From: Xylogone sp. PMI_703
Lineage: Eukaryota > Ascomycota > Leotiomycetes
NCBI GenBank assembly: GCA_021399445.1
Contig: JAJTUQ010000003.1
Coordinates: forward strand, 4,712,001-4,776,000
Length of the DNA: 64,000 bases
Direction of reading: 5' to 3'
The translations under genes were made by a program, and so were the position numbers. This document shows positions 23,189-34,712 of this stretch, piece by piece (position 1 is the first letter of the stretch; every line of letters begins with the position of its first letter). The notes beneath the pieces are model-generated. The model was not told where the DNA came from, did no database searches, and saw nothing but the letters and a program-made list of their open reading frames with translations.

Positions 23189-26100
23189 GGCAGTTTAGAC
23201 TGGACAAGATGAATAGCACGAAAGCTACACCCATTTGTGGACTTGTCTTGTACAAATACGCGCCAACAGTCAGTGGGGCAATATTTTCACCCAGCCCAAA
23301 TCAGCCTTCGCTACTGCAAGCCATGAAGGCAGAGATCAGTTGTTTTCAGCCGCTCCTTGGCAATATCTTGTTTCATCCGGAAGAAAGCTTAGGTGGAAGA
23401 AGCTATTCTGGGAGCATTATCTAGGTGTGCGGTCGACATATACTGTGACGCTATTTAGTAACTAGTGAGAACTGTCCAAAAAGCTGCGAGGGACAACTAT
23501 GGGGTGGAAGGCAACTAGCGAATCGTTAGGTAAGGATTGGTATATACCATATAGCTACAGCGTCTCGACCTGGAAAATGTAAAAGTGGGCTAGTTGGTGC
23601 CTCGCGCAAAAGAAGGCGCTTCCCCAGCCACCGTCTTCTGGATATAGCATTGTTGGTTATGCTATGAGGATTGAATATTATAAGCATTCCAGTAAATTCA
23701 ATGCTTAAAGTTCACTAAACTTACAGTCTATTACGTTGATCGATAGCGTGAAATTCACTTTCATTACAGGGCAGTTTTAGGCTTCTGTCGCTAACATGAG
23801 CCTAACGTACCAGCGATGTCAACAAGGATGCGTCTTTGCTATACATTGCTCACCCGTTGTCCTAATCTCAGGCATCCATGGCCCAACATTTAACAATCTT
23901 CCAGGTCAGATATTGTAACTGGATAGTCCTCTGCTTAAAATCTATATCAGGTACGCTATTCCCAGTTAATGTCAACCACTGGTGTTCCCTGAGAAATTGT
24001 GAAGGGCCTGCGGGTTCTTAGAGCATCACACAATCGGGAGGATCATTGGAATCAGCCAGCCGCTCCTGAAAAAAGGGTGGAGGGAACCCTACTGGTGTAT
24101 ATGATCTTCAAGCTGTACACATCGACGTTGTTGCCATCCAGCAGGACCTGCTGGGAATTAAGACGAGTATACTGTCTCTACTTTCAGTCTCAGGGACATA
24201 TGTTAATTCAATACAGTACTTAGATTAGGAATAGGTAACTTGAATACTCCTAACGCAGCACAAACCCAGTGAAGTCTCCCAACCTCCACAACGGTCCCAC
24301 CATGCACAACCTCGTCAGATCCCACGGCAACACCAGCTAATGCGGCCACGCAAGTAACCACCCTAACAGCCCCTCCAATTCCTTGAATCCCACTGCTACC
24401 TAGAAACCACCTGGAACAGCAATAGGGGTGTTAGTCCTCAAAGAGTGGGATGAACCGCAATCGAGCACTAAGCAAGGGTGCCAAGGCCAGTAAAAGGGAA
24501 TAGAACCTAACCCCGTACAGTAGAGGGTCAATGGACCGAATACTTCTTAGGTATAGTCCAGGCCAGTACCTTGGTACAATCTGTTACTTATAAGCGCAAA
24601 TGACTGAGTTGGAGGACGAATATTTGATGCACTGGATGATGATGAAATGGAGGCTGAGTAAAGGACAGGGAGCACAAAGGTAGATAACGTAAATTATATC
24701 AGGAAAGAGAACAGTGCACACTATTCCATGTTAATTACAAGGTCCTAGGGGATGCGAAATATCACGATGATGATGTTAGGGTGACCAGAGATCTTGTAAA
24801 CGTTAAGAAAGGAAAGAGCCATCTACCTAGCCGAGTGTTGATACCGTCTTCTAATCTTCCAAGTCGATGTTATCAACTTTGCCTTCTCGTTATTGTTTTG
24901 TTTGCTATCCCAGGATTGATAGTATTGTCAATACTTGTATTCTCTACTAATAAATCTTCTATTGCTAAGGTTCTCTTTAAAACATACACAAACAACATTC
25001 TAATCTTACTGTAGGAATAGAGACATCTGACACTCTTGACTTAATACGACTGTTAGAGGAAAACGGCGCTAAGTAAAATGCCCGACATTTGAACCTACCC
25101 CCTTTCATGACAATCTATTCTAATTCTATTTCATTTCTCATGACCCTGCTTGCTCTAAATAAACTTCGTTCCAACAATTCCGCAGTTGACAAATAATGAA
25201 CGACTAGTGGATATTGTAGGTCTATCCCCGCGTGACTCTGGGTAGCCACTCTCTTGTATCCATATCGTTGCTCGAGATTTTTCAATAATTAACAATATAA
25301 TCCCATAGTCAACGATAGTACAATAGTAAATCCTTATTGTAATATCTACTGTAGTGGTTGAGTGGGCATAATATTTTCAATGCATGTGTAATGATCGTTT
25401 ACGATATACGACAGAAGTTAAGCACCAGTTCCCAGAACGGGCACACCTAAGGTCTGGTTAATAAGAGACTTGGCTGGACTCAGGAGCCCTTCATCTGCTG
25501 TGCTGTCCTAGTGCTGGATGTAAACAAAATAAGTGCATCTGGGGTTAGTCATGTGATTAGATTACCAGAAAGCTCATGATCCTCTGCTTCCGCCGTCAGC
25601 CATTACAACGTGTTTGATTGGCGCATGCCACAGTAGGTTCTTGTAATAAATGCTTCTTGGGGCTTGCGCCATTTTGCATTTGGTATTTTCAAGCGCTCAT
25701 ATGGCACTGCGCCTTCGTGGTCCCAGGAATGACACTATTCAAAGATTGAGCGAAGCGACAGAGAGCCTCTATATGCACTTATATTGAAAAATGAAAAGAT
25801 TGGTTCATATAATGGCTTGCTCGAGTTTCTTCGCGAGCTTGGATACTTACCTTCCGAGAAAGTGTACCCTCTCGTAGAAGGGCTGCTCAGGTGAGCTTAC
25901 CGTGTTGAATATGGTTCGATGGTGGTTAACAGCGAGCGGTGAGAGTAGTAAGCAGTGGCAAGGAGTTGACAATACCCAAACATCCGCTCTACTAAAGAAC
26001 CCTTCGGTGTTAAGACAGCAAGGAGGGTGAAAACCCCGAAGTGACCATACTTTCATGGATTAAAAAATTCCAGAAGCTGCAGAAGGGTGACTCTCGCAAA

Positions 26101-26970
26101 TAGAGATCCAGATCCTCGAGTTTGTGAGGTACCATTATCCTCTTTGGGTGACATCGGGTTTCCCGACCTTTCGGGCGGCAGACCCGCGGCCTTTTTTCCC
26201 ACAAGAGTCCAGAGCCAGTCCCGGCTGATACTGTACTGTACTCATACAGCACTGCGAGTACCTTTAGAGTGCGAGGCCAAGACCATTGGTGGCTGACGAT
26301 AGCTGCCGTGATTATATCCGTACAGTGCTAACAGTAGCGCAGTACGGGGTATGGGGTACGGCGCAATTGCCATGTGTGGGGTTTGGCCTTCTGATAGAGC
26401 AAGTAGCGGAGACCAAGTGGAGAGTGAGTGGGGCAAGGTCCACCTTTGGAAGGCAAAGATCCTGAGAGCGTATTTGAAGTCATAATTATTATGAGCAATG
26501 TACTATGAAAGCTGTGCTTATGCCATACGTCTGACAGTTGCAGCCAGCCCGTCCGTTTAGAGTGCGATTACGCTCCTTAAGTAGCGACGGAGTCCCGCAT
26601 CTCCAGCGTTGACAAGGCGGATATGCCGATACAAGTACAGAAGCTGGTCCCGTCAGCAGTGCGGGGTGGCCCAATCGGGACACGAAAGCACACATCCCAA
26701 TGTCACCCCGACAGCAGAGTCGATCATTGATAAGTGTGGTATAATCAAGGTATATCCATAATGAACGGGCTTAAACGTGAGTGATGCCAGTTCGTGCTGC
26801 TACTCTACGCGTGGACCCCTTGTCAGAGTGCAAGTTCTCGGCCCCGCGTCCTTATATACCTACCGTCCCCCTCTTGAATTGCTCCCGTTCTTACTCCTGT
26901 TCCTTCTGTCTGTCTACTTCTCCATCTTTCATACCGATAGGCCAACTTGCTCCATACTCAGGCCAGCAAA
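23189..26970. other. Long gene-free region
   Basis: About 3.8 kb without a supportable gene. The left end is the upstream side of the Cys-rich gene. Frames up to about 80 codons occur on both strands but none has a family motif, a good start context or a splice extension. A 5S-rRNA-like patch near 25415-25510 was examined and rejected. The last 200 bases (26780-26970) become pyrimidine-rich, fitting a core promoter and leader for the permease at 26971. Confidence 0.45.
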
Positions 26971-28782
26971 ATGGCTTCTACTGATGCCGAGATCGAGAAG
27001 AGTCCTCGTGCGGCTGATCTGAGCGACCATTCCCTGCCAAGCGAGGAAATAGAGAAACAGGAGCGAATGAACTACGAGCATGTCGAAGCCGTCAGCTCTG
27101 AAGTCCAGCATGGCAAGGTGGTAGAACACCAGTCGCGTTTTACCAAGGAAGAGGAGGAAGCCGTTATCCGGAAACTCGACTGGCATTTGATGCCTCTGAT
27201 CTTCACGCTGTATTCGCTCAGTGTCTTGGACCGGTCGAATCTGGGCAATGCTAAGATTGCCGGCATGCAGGATGATATTAATCTATCCGGAAACAGATAC
27301 TCCTGGCTGGGGACTATTTTCTACATCTCATGTCAGTGTTGCCCTTTCTGCGCGTTGCAGTTGTAGTTGTCTTGCTGACGGAATAATTCTCTAGATATCC
27401 TCTTCCAATGGACGCAAATGGGCTGGAAGATCTTCCCTCCTCATAGGGTAAGCCTGTTTCCTTTTTGAGCATTAAAGTTTTCATTTGAGAATCCTTCGAA
27501 TCCTAGGGGTTCTATTTCTTCTTTATGCTGCGAGTCGTTTTTCCCAGCTCCCTATTATCTTCCCTATATCTACCAATAATGACACTAAGCTTGTGATATT
27601 ACCAGTGGGTCGCATGTGCTTGCGTGTTCTGGGGTACTGTGTCGAGTGTCCAGGCTGCAACGACAAGCTGGGCCGGCTTAATGGTCTGTCGATTTCTCCT
27701 CGCTATTCCTGAGGCAATGTACGGCCCAAGTGTACCGCTTTACCTATCATTTTTCTATCCACGCGAACGGCTGGGCTTGAGAACTGGTATATTCTTGTCA
27801 GGATCGGCGTTGGCAAATGCTTATGGAGGTGCGCTTGCGTATGGCATTTCTCAAGCTCGGGGTGCGATAGCGCCATGGCGAATCCTGTTTTTGGTGGAAG
27901 GTAAGCTAAGTGTACATCGAATATACTATATACAATCTAACACTTCCCGCAGGTCTTCCAACAATAGCCTTGGGTGTCGTAGCATATTTCTGGATACCTG
28001 ATGGTCCATCCACGGCAAGGTTCCTCAACGAGCGAGAACGTGAAATAGCGATTGAGCTATCGCTTCGTCAGCCAGGTGACCGTGAGAATGACAAGTTTCA
28101 GTGGAAACAAGCCTTGGGAGGGCTTCTTGATTGGCGCTCTTATCTTCCATCGCTGTGCTACTTTGGCGCCAATGTGTGCTTTGCTTCCCTTCCTCTCTTC
28201 ATTCCTACCATCATCTCAGAGATGGGAGCATTCTCTACGATTCAATCTAACGGTTTATCGGCCCCGCCTTACGTATTGTGCTTTATCTGCATCGTTTCAT
28301 GCGCCTTCCTTTCTGACCGTGTGGGCGTCCGCGGACCTTTTGTCTCAGGTGCTGCTCTCGTTGCCGCTATAGGATATATTATCCTCGCGACCCAGGATAC
28401 CGTCGGTGTCCGCTACTTTGGGCTGTTCCTTGCAACTATCATCTTCACCTCGGTTGCTTTACTTCTATCATGGGTTGCAAACACACATGCTACGGATTCA
28501 AAGCGCGCCGCCGGCCTTACTATCCTGGCTACCGGTGGCCAATGTGGACCCGTGCTTGGAACAAACATCTTTCCTCCAAGTGAGGGACCGTTCTATCGTA
28601 AAGGGATGTGGATATCATGTGGAGCTTGTCTCTTGGTTTTTGTCCTGGCTGCCCTTCAGAGCTTCTTGCTTTGGAGAGAAAACAAGAGAAGAGATGCCAA
28701 GTATGGAAAAGAGAGGGATACCACGCATATTACTGTCCAGAGCGAACTGGGTAATGATAAGTATTTCAGGTATGTTATTTAA
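26971..28782 (+). CDS. MFS permease, anion:cation symporter (allantoate/nicotinate type)
   Basis: Plasma-membrane proton symporter for organic anions. Exons 26971-27331, 27395-27447, 27606-27900 and 27953-28782 give 512 residues. After a charged head of about 70 residues comes RKLDWHLMPLIF, the DxxxMP signature just before helix 1 of this family. LDRSNLGNAKIAGM, MYGPSVPLYLSFFYPRERLGLRTG and a second six-helix half after a polar loop (RFLNEREREIAI) follow. The tail is basic and cytosolic. The 158-base intron 27448-27605 is longer than the others but has clean borders (AGG|GTAAGC, CAG|TGG). Family members import nicotinate, allantoate, pantothenate or aromatic acids. Its neighbour is a dienelactone hydrolase, so uptake of an aromatic-derived acid is a reasonable but untested guess. 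Confidence 0.92.
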
Positions 28783-29702
28783 AGTTAGTGGACGGCTCAG
28801 TTGGACTCAACATCACGAACTTTCCACTACATATTCGGCGATCCTGAAGCTTGATGTCTCGATTCAATTTCTGTAGTTAATTTTACCTTCATATTGATGT
28901 ACTTGATACTTTTGGACCAGCTTACTATTAGATCTATATGAACGCTTGAAATCTTAGAACCGAGCTCTGGTCTACTAGAGAATAAAATATCGTTGTTGTC
29001 TACAATACGTGAATAGGACTTTTGAGCCTGGTGTATATCCAGCTGAGATATGCCAATCTTCGTTGATTATTAATACCTAACCTTCCCACATCAGCGGACT
29101 TCTCATCACTTTTGCTTCATATATCAACTGACTGGTTACCATTTCATATACTAGTCGGTGTACATAGCTAGTAATTGAGCGAGAGATTGTGGACGCAACG
29201 AATACACATGAGGACACCAGTATAAACAGTTGATACCCTGGATATCAGAACTACAAGATCATACTCACTGAGCCTGATTTTGTCGCTTTCTAAACCTCAC
29301 ACTAGACTGCTATTTCCTTTTTTGTGTGAAAATTGATTTTATATGATTTCTAGAATGCGGTGTCAGTCTTCATTCCAATTGATACGCTGACCATACAGTA
29401 GTTGAGAAATGTATGATGTATGGAGCTAGAGTGGACGCTCACGATTACCAGGAGTGATATTGAGTTTGTATTCTCCTATCTATAAGTAGTAAATCACAAA
29501 TCAACGGGAAAAAAAGATACTTGTATGAGTGAATCAATAGATGGTTTTCTGGGCAACGTATTATTGTTATCCGTTCCGGAGGACGTTATAGTGATATAGA
29601 AGATGATATTCAAGCCGTGTATTGGAGCACTCTACAGCACGAAATGAAAAAAAGTTCAATTATGTAATCAATAAGATCTGACTAAAAGCTGTGTGAGTAG
29701 TC
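28783..29702. other. Convergent 3' region
   Basis: AT-rich sequence between the ends of the permease (+) and the dienelactone hydrolase (-). I see no gene, repeat or RNA. Confidence 0.5.
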
Positions 29703-30710
29703 TTAACCACTGGAAGAGATCTGCTTATGGTTGACAGCTCCAAATTGTCGCTGAAACCATGCGATTGCCTGCTTCTCAGCTTCTTCTGCTTGCTCCGTCT
29801 CCTTTGAATCAGGGTTTGCTCTGCTAGCACGAATCGAAAAGCCATGTTTTGCTCCAGGATAGATAATGACTTCAGATTCAATACCGGTCTTGTCCGTAAG
29901 CACTTTCTGAGCTTTTCGAACCTCCTTGATACCCATGACAGCATCATCATCGCCGATTGCGATCGACAAATTTCGCTTGACGTTGCCGATATCTTGAGTG
30001 ACGTTGACATTGCTAGGATGAGCAGTAAAGAATGCATCCGCCAATGGTCTACCATTTGCAGTTCTTGTATCTGCGTTATCGTGGCTGAGCTTGATGGCGT
30101 GGAGACCACCCCAACAAAAGCCTGCTATGCCGACGGGTAGGCTAGTGCCTTTCTCTTCGCGGAGTTCCTTTAAGAAAGTTGTCACTCTCGGCCAACAAAC
30201 GCTGAATCTGTTTCTGTACAAGAATGGAACAAAATCAAACATTGTAGCAAAGGTAAAGTAGCTTGCTCCACGATCAGTCTGGATTACATAGTAGTCGTTG
30301 GAGCTTGTTGACTTACGGCTTCCAGATCCAAGACTCTGCCCCATCCCACATATGAGCCATGTTGATCATCGTCCTCACAGGAGCTGCCTTACCTGGAAAT
30401 AAAGGATCAGTCGTCAAGAAAGAGTTGCAAAAATATGCGACTTGGGAATGGGGCGGGTAGGGATGAGATCACCATCCATGAAGTCAGGCAGATACACCAG
30501 AAACTGCCCAGCTGAAGCATAATGGTCGGCTAGTATTTGATTGTTGACAAAGTCTACTCCAAATGCATCAGGAATGATCACAATAACTCCCAGTGCCTGT
30601 TTGCCCGATGCAGGTTCTGCGAGGTAGGTACGACGACCGTAGACAGTCCCCCAGCGGCCTGTTGGGGTGCTAGGATTAATATGGCCAGTGAAGCATTGAG
30701 GACAAGACAT
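29703..30710 (-). CDS. Dienelactone hydrolase family protein
   Basis: Alpha/beta hydrolase of the dienelactone hydrolase type, which opens lactone or ester rings such as those formed in aromatic-ring catabolism. Exons 30710-30473, 30392-30317 and 30261-29703 give 290 residues. The start MSCPQCFTGHI is typical of fungal members. The catalytic elements are visible: nucleophile Cys154 in GIAGFCWGG, an Asp in IGDDDAVMG (about 209-211) and His244 in PGAKHGFS. The third exon was placed to begin at YFTFATMFDF, keeping the conserved FVPFLYRNR segment in frame. The gene is divergent from a Zn2Cys6 regulator, 412 bases between starts, and converges on an organic-anion permease, suggesting a small catabolic unit. 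Only the enzyme class is supported; the substrate is open. Confidence 0.9.
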
Positions 30711-31122
30711 TTTGCCTTCAGAAGGTGATTCAAACTGCTGCAGCAATTTGATTATTGCTTGAAGAGGAACGCTAGGAGATTTGGCTGTGGAAGTTGGACT
30801 CAGCAATCCTATCCATTGACGAGTAGATATCAAATGGACGCACTCGACGGTTTATATTACTTGCAACGCGCGGAGACTGGCCAAGACTCCACTGATAGAA
30901 AAATAGAGCCTTGATGCCAGCCATGGTTTGCGAATACACTGGCTTGCGATTCCTTTAGGTGGATGTGCGGCGTGGTATAATATGATCGAGGACTGTCATC
31001 ACGAAAATGGTTTAGCTTAAGCGCAGTCAGAATTATTTATCCGGTCTTGCCTGCCTCCAAATAGGTCTACTTCTTTGAAGCAGCAAATCAAGTCGTCAAA
31101 TCCATTCCACATTGCAACCAAT
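30711..31122. promoter_or_regulatory. Divergent promoter, hydrolase and Zn2Cys6 regulator
   Basis: The 412 bases between the start codons of the hydrolase (-) and the regulator (+). CGG-type half-sites occur (ACTCGACGG near 30841, GCGCGGAG near 30868), fitting control by a Zn2Cys6 protein, possibly the adjacent one. This is inferred from layout and short motifs only. Confidence 0.4.
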
Positions 31123-32889
31123 ATGACAGAGCAACATCAGCAAAAGCGAACGTCAGATGGGTCTCGTAGTCGCACGGGTTGCATCACATGCCGAATTCGA
31201 AAAAAGAAGTGCGATGAACAGCGTCCAGCATGCTTGGCGTGCCGATCAAGACAATTGGCATGCTATGGCTTTGATGTGCCGACTCCGACTTGGTACACCG
31301 GTAAGGCTAATTGGAAAGAGGTGAGGGACTCAGATGAGGCCAAGAGCCTTCGGACCCTTGCAGAGACTCGCTATAAGATTTGTAGGAAAGCCGGATCCAA
31401 GAACAGCACTTCTACCGCTAATGGGCTCCCTGCACCAAGCTGGGAGGGCTATGATCAGCCTCATCGTTCTTTACAGCTCCTGGCTGGGTTAGCGCTGAGT
31501 GACATTCGCATACTTTCGCCCTTTATTCTCTTAGGAGCCGGCATGAACATATGGCAGTTGCATCCGGAAACCATCTGGTGGGACAGTAAGATACAAAGTC
31601 TAACACCCGATCTCGGCTCTTCTTCAAACGAAGAAACAAGATTGCTTATGCTATTCCTGGACGTCATTCATCCAATAACACATACGTTCTACAAGCTTAG
31701 CAACAGCAGCGATCGGAGTTGGATGCTCAACCGCCTTGTCAGTAAACAAGCTCTGTATTGTTCTGCTTTAAGTATCAGCGCATGTTTTGACTACTCATTA
31801 ACTCAACCACCAAGCATCAATGACATAGGGATTTGTCCAAAAGTAAAGCTTCTACAAAGTAGGGCACTCCGTGAACTACAGAATGAGATCGATAAGTTCG
31901 CACTAATGGAGAGCACGCCGGTTGAGGACTTCGTATGGGCTGGAGTTCAACTTCTTGACGTGGTGATTCATCTTGAGACGCTTGAGATTTTCAGCATGCT
32001 TCAAGGACATTGGGAAATGCATCATCAAGCCGCGAGAAGAATCTTGAACCACATTGAAACTTGTGCTTCAATGAAACACAACCAATCAGAATCGAAGACA
32101 TCTGCCATCGAAGCTACCTTGTCAAGCTGGCCCTTAGGCGATGCACGAAGACGCTCCTTAGAGTTCTGCATCACTAACTTTATATGGGTCGACGTTCTCT
32201 CTATTTCTACTTTCGGAATACAGTCCTACTCTCCTTGCGCTTTCGATTATCTCGGTCTCCTCCAATCAGAGACCATCAAGCCGCAGCATATCATGGGCTG
32301 TCAGGGATGGATCATGACAAACATCATAAAGATCGCAAGACTTGAACACTGGAAAGCGACGCATCATAACCAGATGCATACACCCGATATCAACGCAGAG
32401 CTAGTGCTACGTGGCAAGCAACTTGAAGACGAGCTCCAAGATGGTATTGATAAGCTCGAAAGAGATAAGAATCGTGGCGACGCCTCTATCCCAGATGAGG
32501 ACAGGAGACTAATAAGTATTGTGTGGGCCTATGGTGCCCAAGTCCTGCGACAAGCCACAATTTCTGATATAGGGCCTGCTCAACCAGATATAGACCAGAC
32601 CTATGTCAATGCATGCCTCAAGAAGCTTGAAGACCTACCGACTCGTCTTATTATGCGTACCACCTGGCCATACACCATCGCAGGATGTATGTCGCTCAGC
32701 GAATCCCAGCATGTGAGATTCCGCTGGATATTTGGTAAGATTATGCAGGAAGCGCAGCCTCCTGGTATATCCTGGAAAGGATTGATTATCATGGAAGAGT
32801 GTTGGAGATTGCGGCAGTTGGAAGCGGATAGGAAAGTTGGATGGAGAGAAGCTATGGAAAGCCTTGGAGCACGGGTCATACTTACCTAA
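31123..32889 (+). CDS. Zn2Cys6 transcription factor
   Basis: Nuclear regulator of 588 residues in one exon. The zinc cluster lies near the N-terminus with Cys at 20, 23, 30, 37, 40 and 47 (spacing 2-6-6-2-6) and the basic block RIRKKK between the second and third Cys. The rest is a helical region typical of the fungal-specific factor family (Fungal_trans_2 type), with segments such as LLMLFLDVIHPITHTFY and VWAYGAQVLRQA. I took ATG 31123 rather than the upstream in-frame non-ATG codons because only a few residues normally precede the cluster. The divergent position beside the dienelactone hydrolase suggests it controls that gene and perhaps the permease at 27 kb. Confidence 0.92.
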   Translation: MTEQHQQKRTSDGSRSRTGCITCRIRKKKCDEQRPACLACRSRQLACYGFDVPTPTWYTGKANWKEVRDSDEAKSLRTLAETRYKICRKAGSKNSTSTANGLPAPSWEGYDQPHRSLQLLAGLALSDIRILSPFILLGAGMNIWQLHPETIWWDSKIQSLTPDLGSSSNEETRLLMLFLDVIHPITHTFYKLSNSSDRSWMLNRLVSKQALYCSALSISACFDYSLTQPPSINDIGICPKVKLLQSRALRELQNEIDKFALMESTPVEDFVWAGVQLLDVVIHLETLEIFSMLQGHWEMHHQAARRILNHIETCASMKHNQSESKTSAIEATLSSWPLGDARRRSLEFCITNFIWVDVLSISTFGIQSYSPCAFDYLGLLQSETIKPQHIMGCQGWIMTNIIKIARLEHWKATHHNQMHTPDINAELVLRGKQLEDELQDGIDKLERDKNRGDASIPDEDRRLISIVWAYGAQVLRQATISDIGPAQPDIDQTYVNACLKKLEDLPTRLIMRTTWPYTIAGCMSLSESQHVRFRWIFGKIMQEAQPPGISWKGLIIMEECWRLRQLEADRKVGWREAMESLGARVILT

Positions 32890-34119
32890 AGAAGGGGCCT
32901 TGTAGCTTCTAATATCGGGCTTTCGCGGCTTCGAAATTTGTTTCCTTATGTGGGTCAGAACCAACACTCAATTGGGTGAAGCTTAAGGATGACAAGGTGT
33001 TACAACACCTACCACTAGGTGATTCTCAGACGCTAAAGAGACAAGGTAAGGAGAGCGAATCGCAACTATAATGCCACAAATACATCGATTCTAACATGAA
33101 TCCTCCTTCAAAGGGATTGTATGTCCAATAAAATTAACGAACGATTTCATAACCCGGCGCTATCCGTGGCGATACAGGTTCAGCTCACGATTCAAGCCAT
33201 CCTTCTCCCCTCAGCTTTAGATCCTATCTAAGCCTTGCAATACGAGATCAGGAAATTACATCCTTCGAAGATTCTTCCTTGATATTGCTTGTATGTACCG
33301 TCAGAATGGGCCAATTGCGAACCTCTCAGACTTTATTTCGATTCCTTAAGGAGCTGACGTCCTCAATAGCAGCACGACGGGGGGAGGTCAGCATATCCTC
33401 AGCAAGATAGATGAACATAGATGAGGCAGTGGGAAGTGCGCATAGAAGGCAAGTTGTTAGCGGTTATGGCGCAGTGGTTGGGCCACTACACATGCAAATC
33501 GTATGGTGCATAAACTCAATTAGCTGCTAGTCTTACTGATATCAGTACGGGGAAATATAATTGTCGTGCAAAAAGTGAGCCATTTTCAGCAGCCAAGTGG
33601 ATAGCATTAGCACGGCTACGATGAAGTGCAAAATAAGTCCTCTATATTTTATACAGATATCATATACAAGGCAATTCGGGATAAACATGTAAGGAAAGGG
33701 AGTACTACATGCCTTTTTATTGTACGTAATCATGTTGGACATACTTATATCAACTCTCTTTCAATATATAGTAACTGTAGACGGTATGCTTTCTGAAGAG
33801 TTAATCTGTCACGAAATTCGTGCGTACCAATAATAAGAGCCAATAAATCGTTGGAGTTGGAATTACGGTCTCTTGAAAAACTCTTTCAGATACGTTTCCT
33901 GCGACCAGGGTATTCTATATGGGCATAATGTATTGGAACGGGCTCCAAAAGCTTTCATCTCGAGCAAACCGCATCTTAGATCTATCGTAACTAAACTTTC
34001 CAAATTGAGCACTTATATCATCATATACGAAACAAATCAATACTTGATCTATATTCCTGAAATTCTTGGATTATCGCTTGATAAACTATACGATTTACGA
34101 TAGGCTATAAAGGCCACCT
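32890..34119. other. Gene-free region
   Basis: Downstream flank of the regulator. Frames of up to 76 codons show no domain. I see no tRNA or repeat. Confidence 0.5.
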
Positions 34120-34290
34120 TCATACCATTGCAATAATCACGACCGTACCATCAATTCCTAAGGCTCGTTTCATAATGACCCGCACAAAGATTCGAAGCGA
34201 CACAAAAAGTGTTGCGAAGAAAGCAGCAATCCACATCACAGTATTAATAGTGCGTGCCTTTTTCTCAGCCAGGTACTGAAAGTCAGATCC
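34120..34290 (-). pseudogene. Fragment of rhodopsin-like fungal membrane protein
   Basis: The minus-strand frame carries DFQYLAEKKARTINTVMWIA...LFVSLRIFVRVIMKRALGIDGTVVIIAM, the beginning of the fungal rhodopsin-like integral membrane family (conserved LR-x-(Y/F)-VR between helices 1 and 2, then a normally Trp-Asp-Asp turn, here GIDG). After about 50 residues the frame stops at a possible GTATGA donor and no following helices can be found towards 33.9 kb. The open frame extends upstream to 34455 but that part does not resemble the family. I read it as a truncated leftover. Confidence 0.5.
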
Positions 34291-34712
34291 ATCTTGAAGA
34301 GCTGAAGACAGAAAACAGCGATGCAATCCAGAGTTGAGAATATATAGAAGCCAGTTGGTATATAGGAACCTCGCAGAGTTACAGTACCCGAAATCGCTCC
34401 CCCCCGCCACCCCCAGAGAAAGGTCCACAGGTCGATCGCTCTCACCTTTTTTCACTTTTCTGAGCCCATTCGTTAGGGCTTGTCATGGAAGTTTAGGAAC
34501 TGCGAGGGTGCATGGCAACATTAATGAAACCTCCCCTGGCACTCCGCGGTTAAAACGAAGGTACCCGTATTGGCTAGCAAGTAGACCACCCTTAGCAGAG
34601 CGTATCCGGTGCATTTTATTTGCGAGGAGCACACGTATCTTCCTCTTTCTCGCCTCTGAACTTTGTTTCATACAATACGAGCAAGTCTCATGCCCCAGGA
34701 TCATCGCACAAC

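Noticed and set aside
24225..24420. Minus-strand open stretch rich in Gly/Val (about 65 codons)
   Set aside because: No ATG, no splice partner, no family; probably a composition effect.
25415..25510. 5S rRNA-like patch (AGTTAAGCACC ... GGTCTGGTTAATAAGAGACTTGG)
   Set aside because: Only scattered similarity to the 5S consensus; helices do not pair and the ends are missing.
33455..33510. tRNA-like string GGCGCAGTGGTTGGGCCAC
   Set aside because: Resembles an A-box, but no B-box GGTTCGA-type sequence and no cloverleaf follows.
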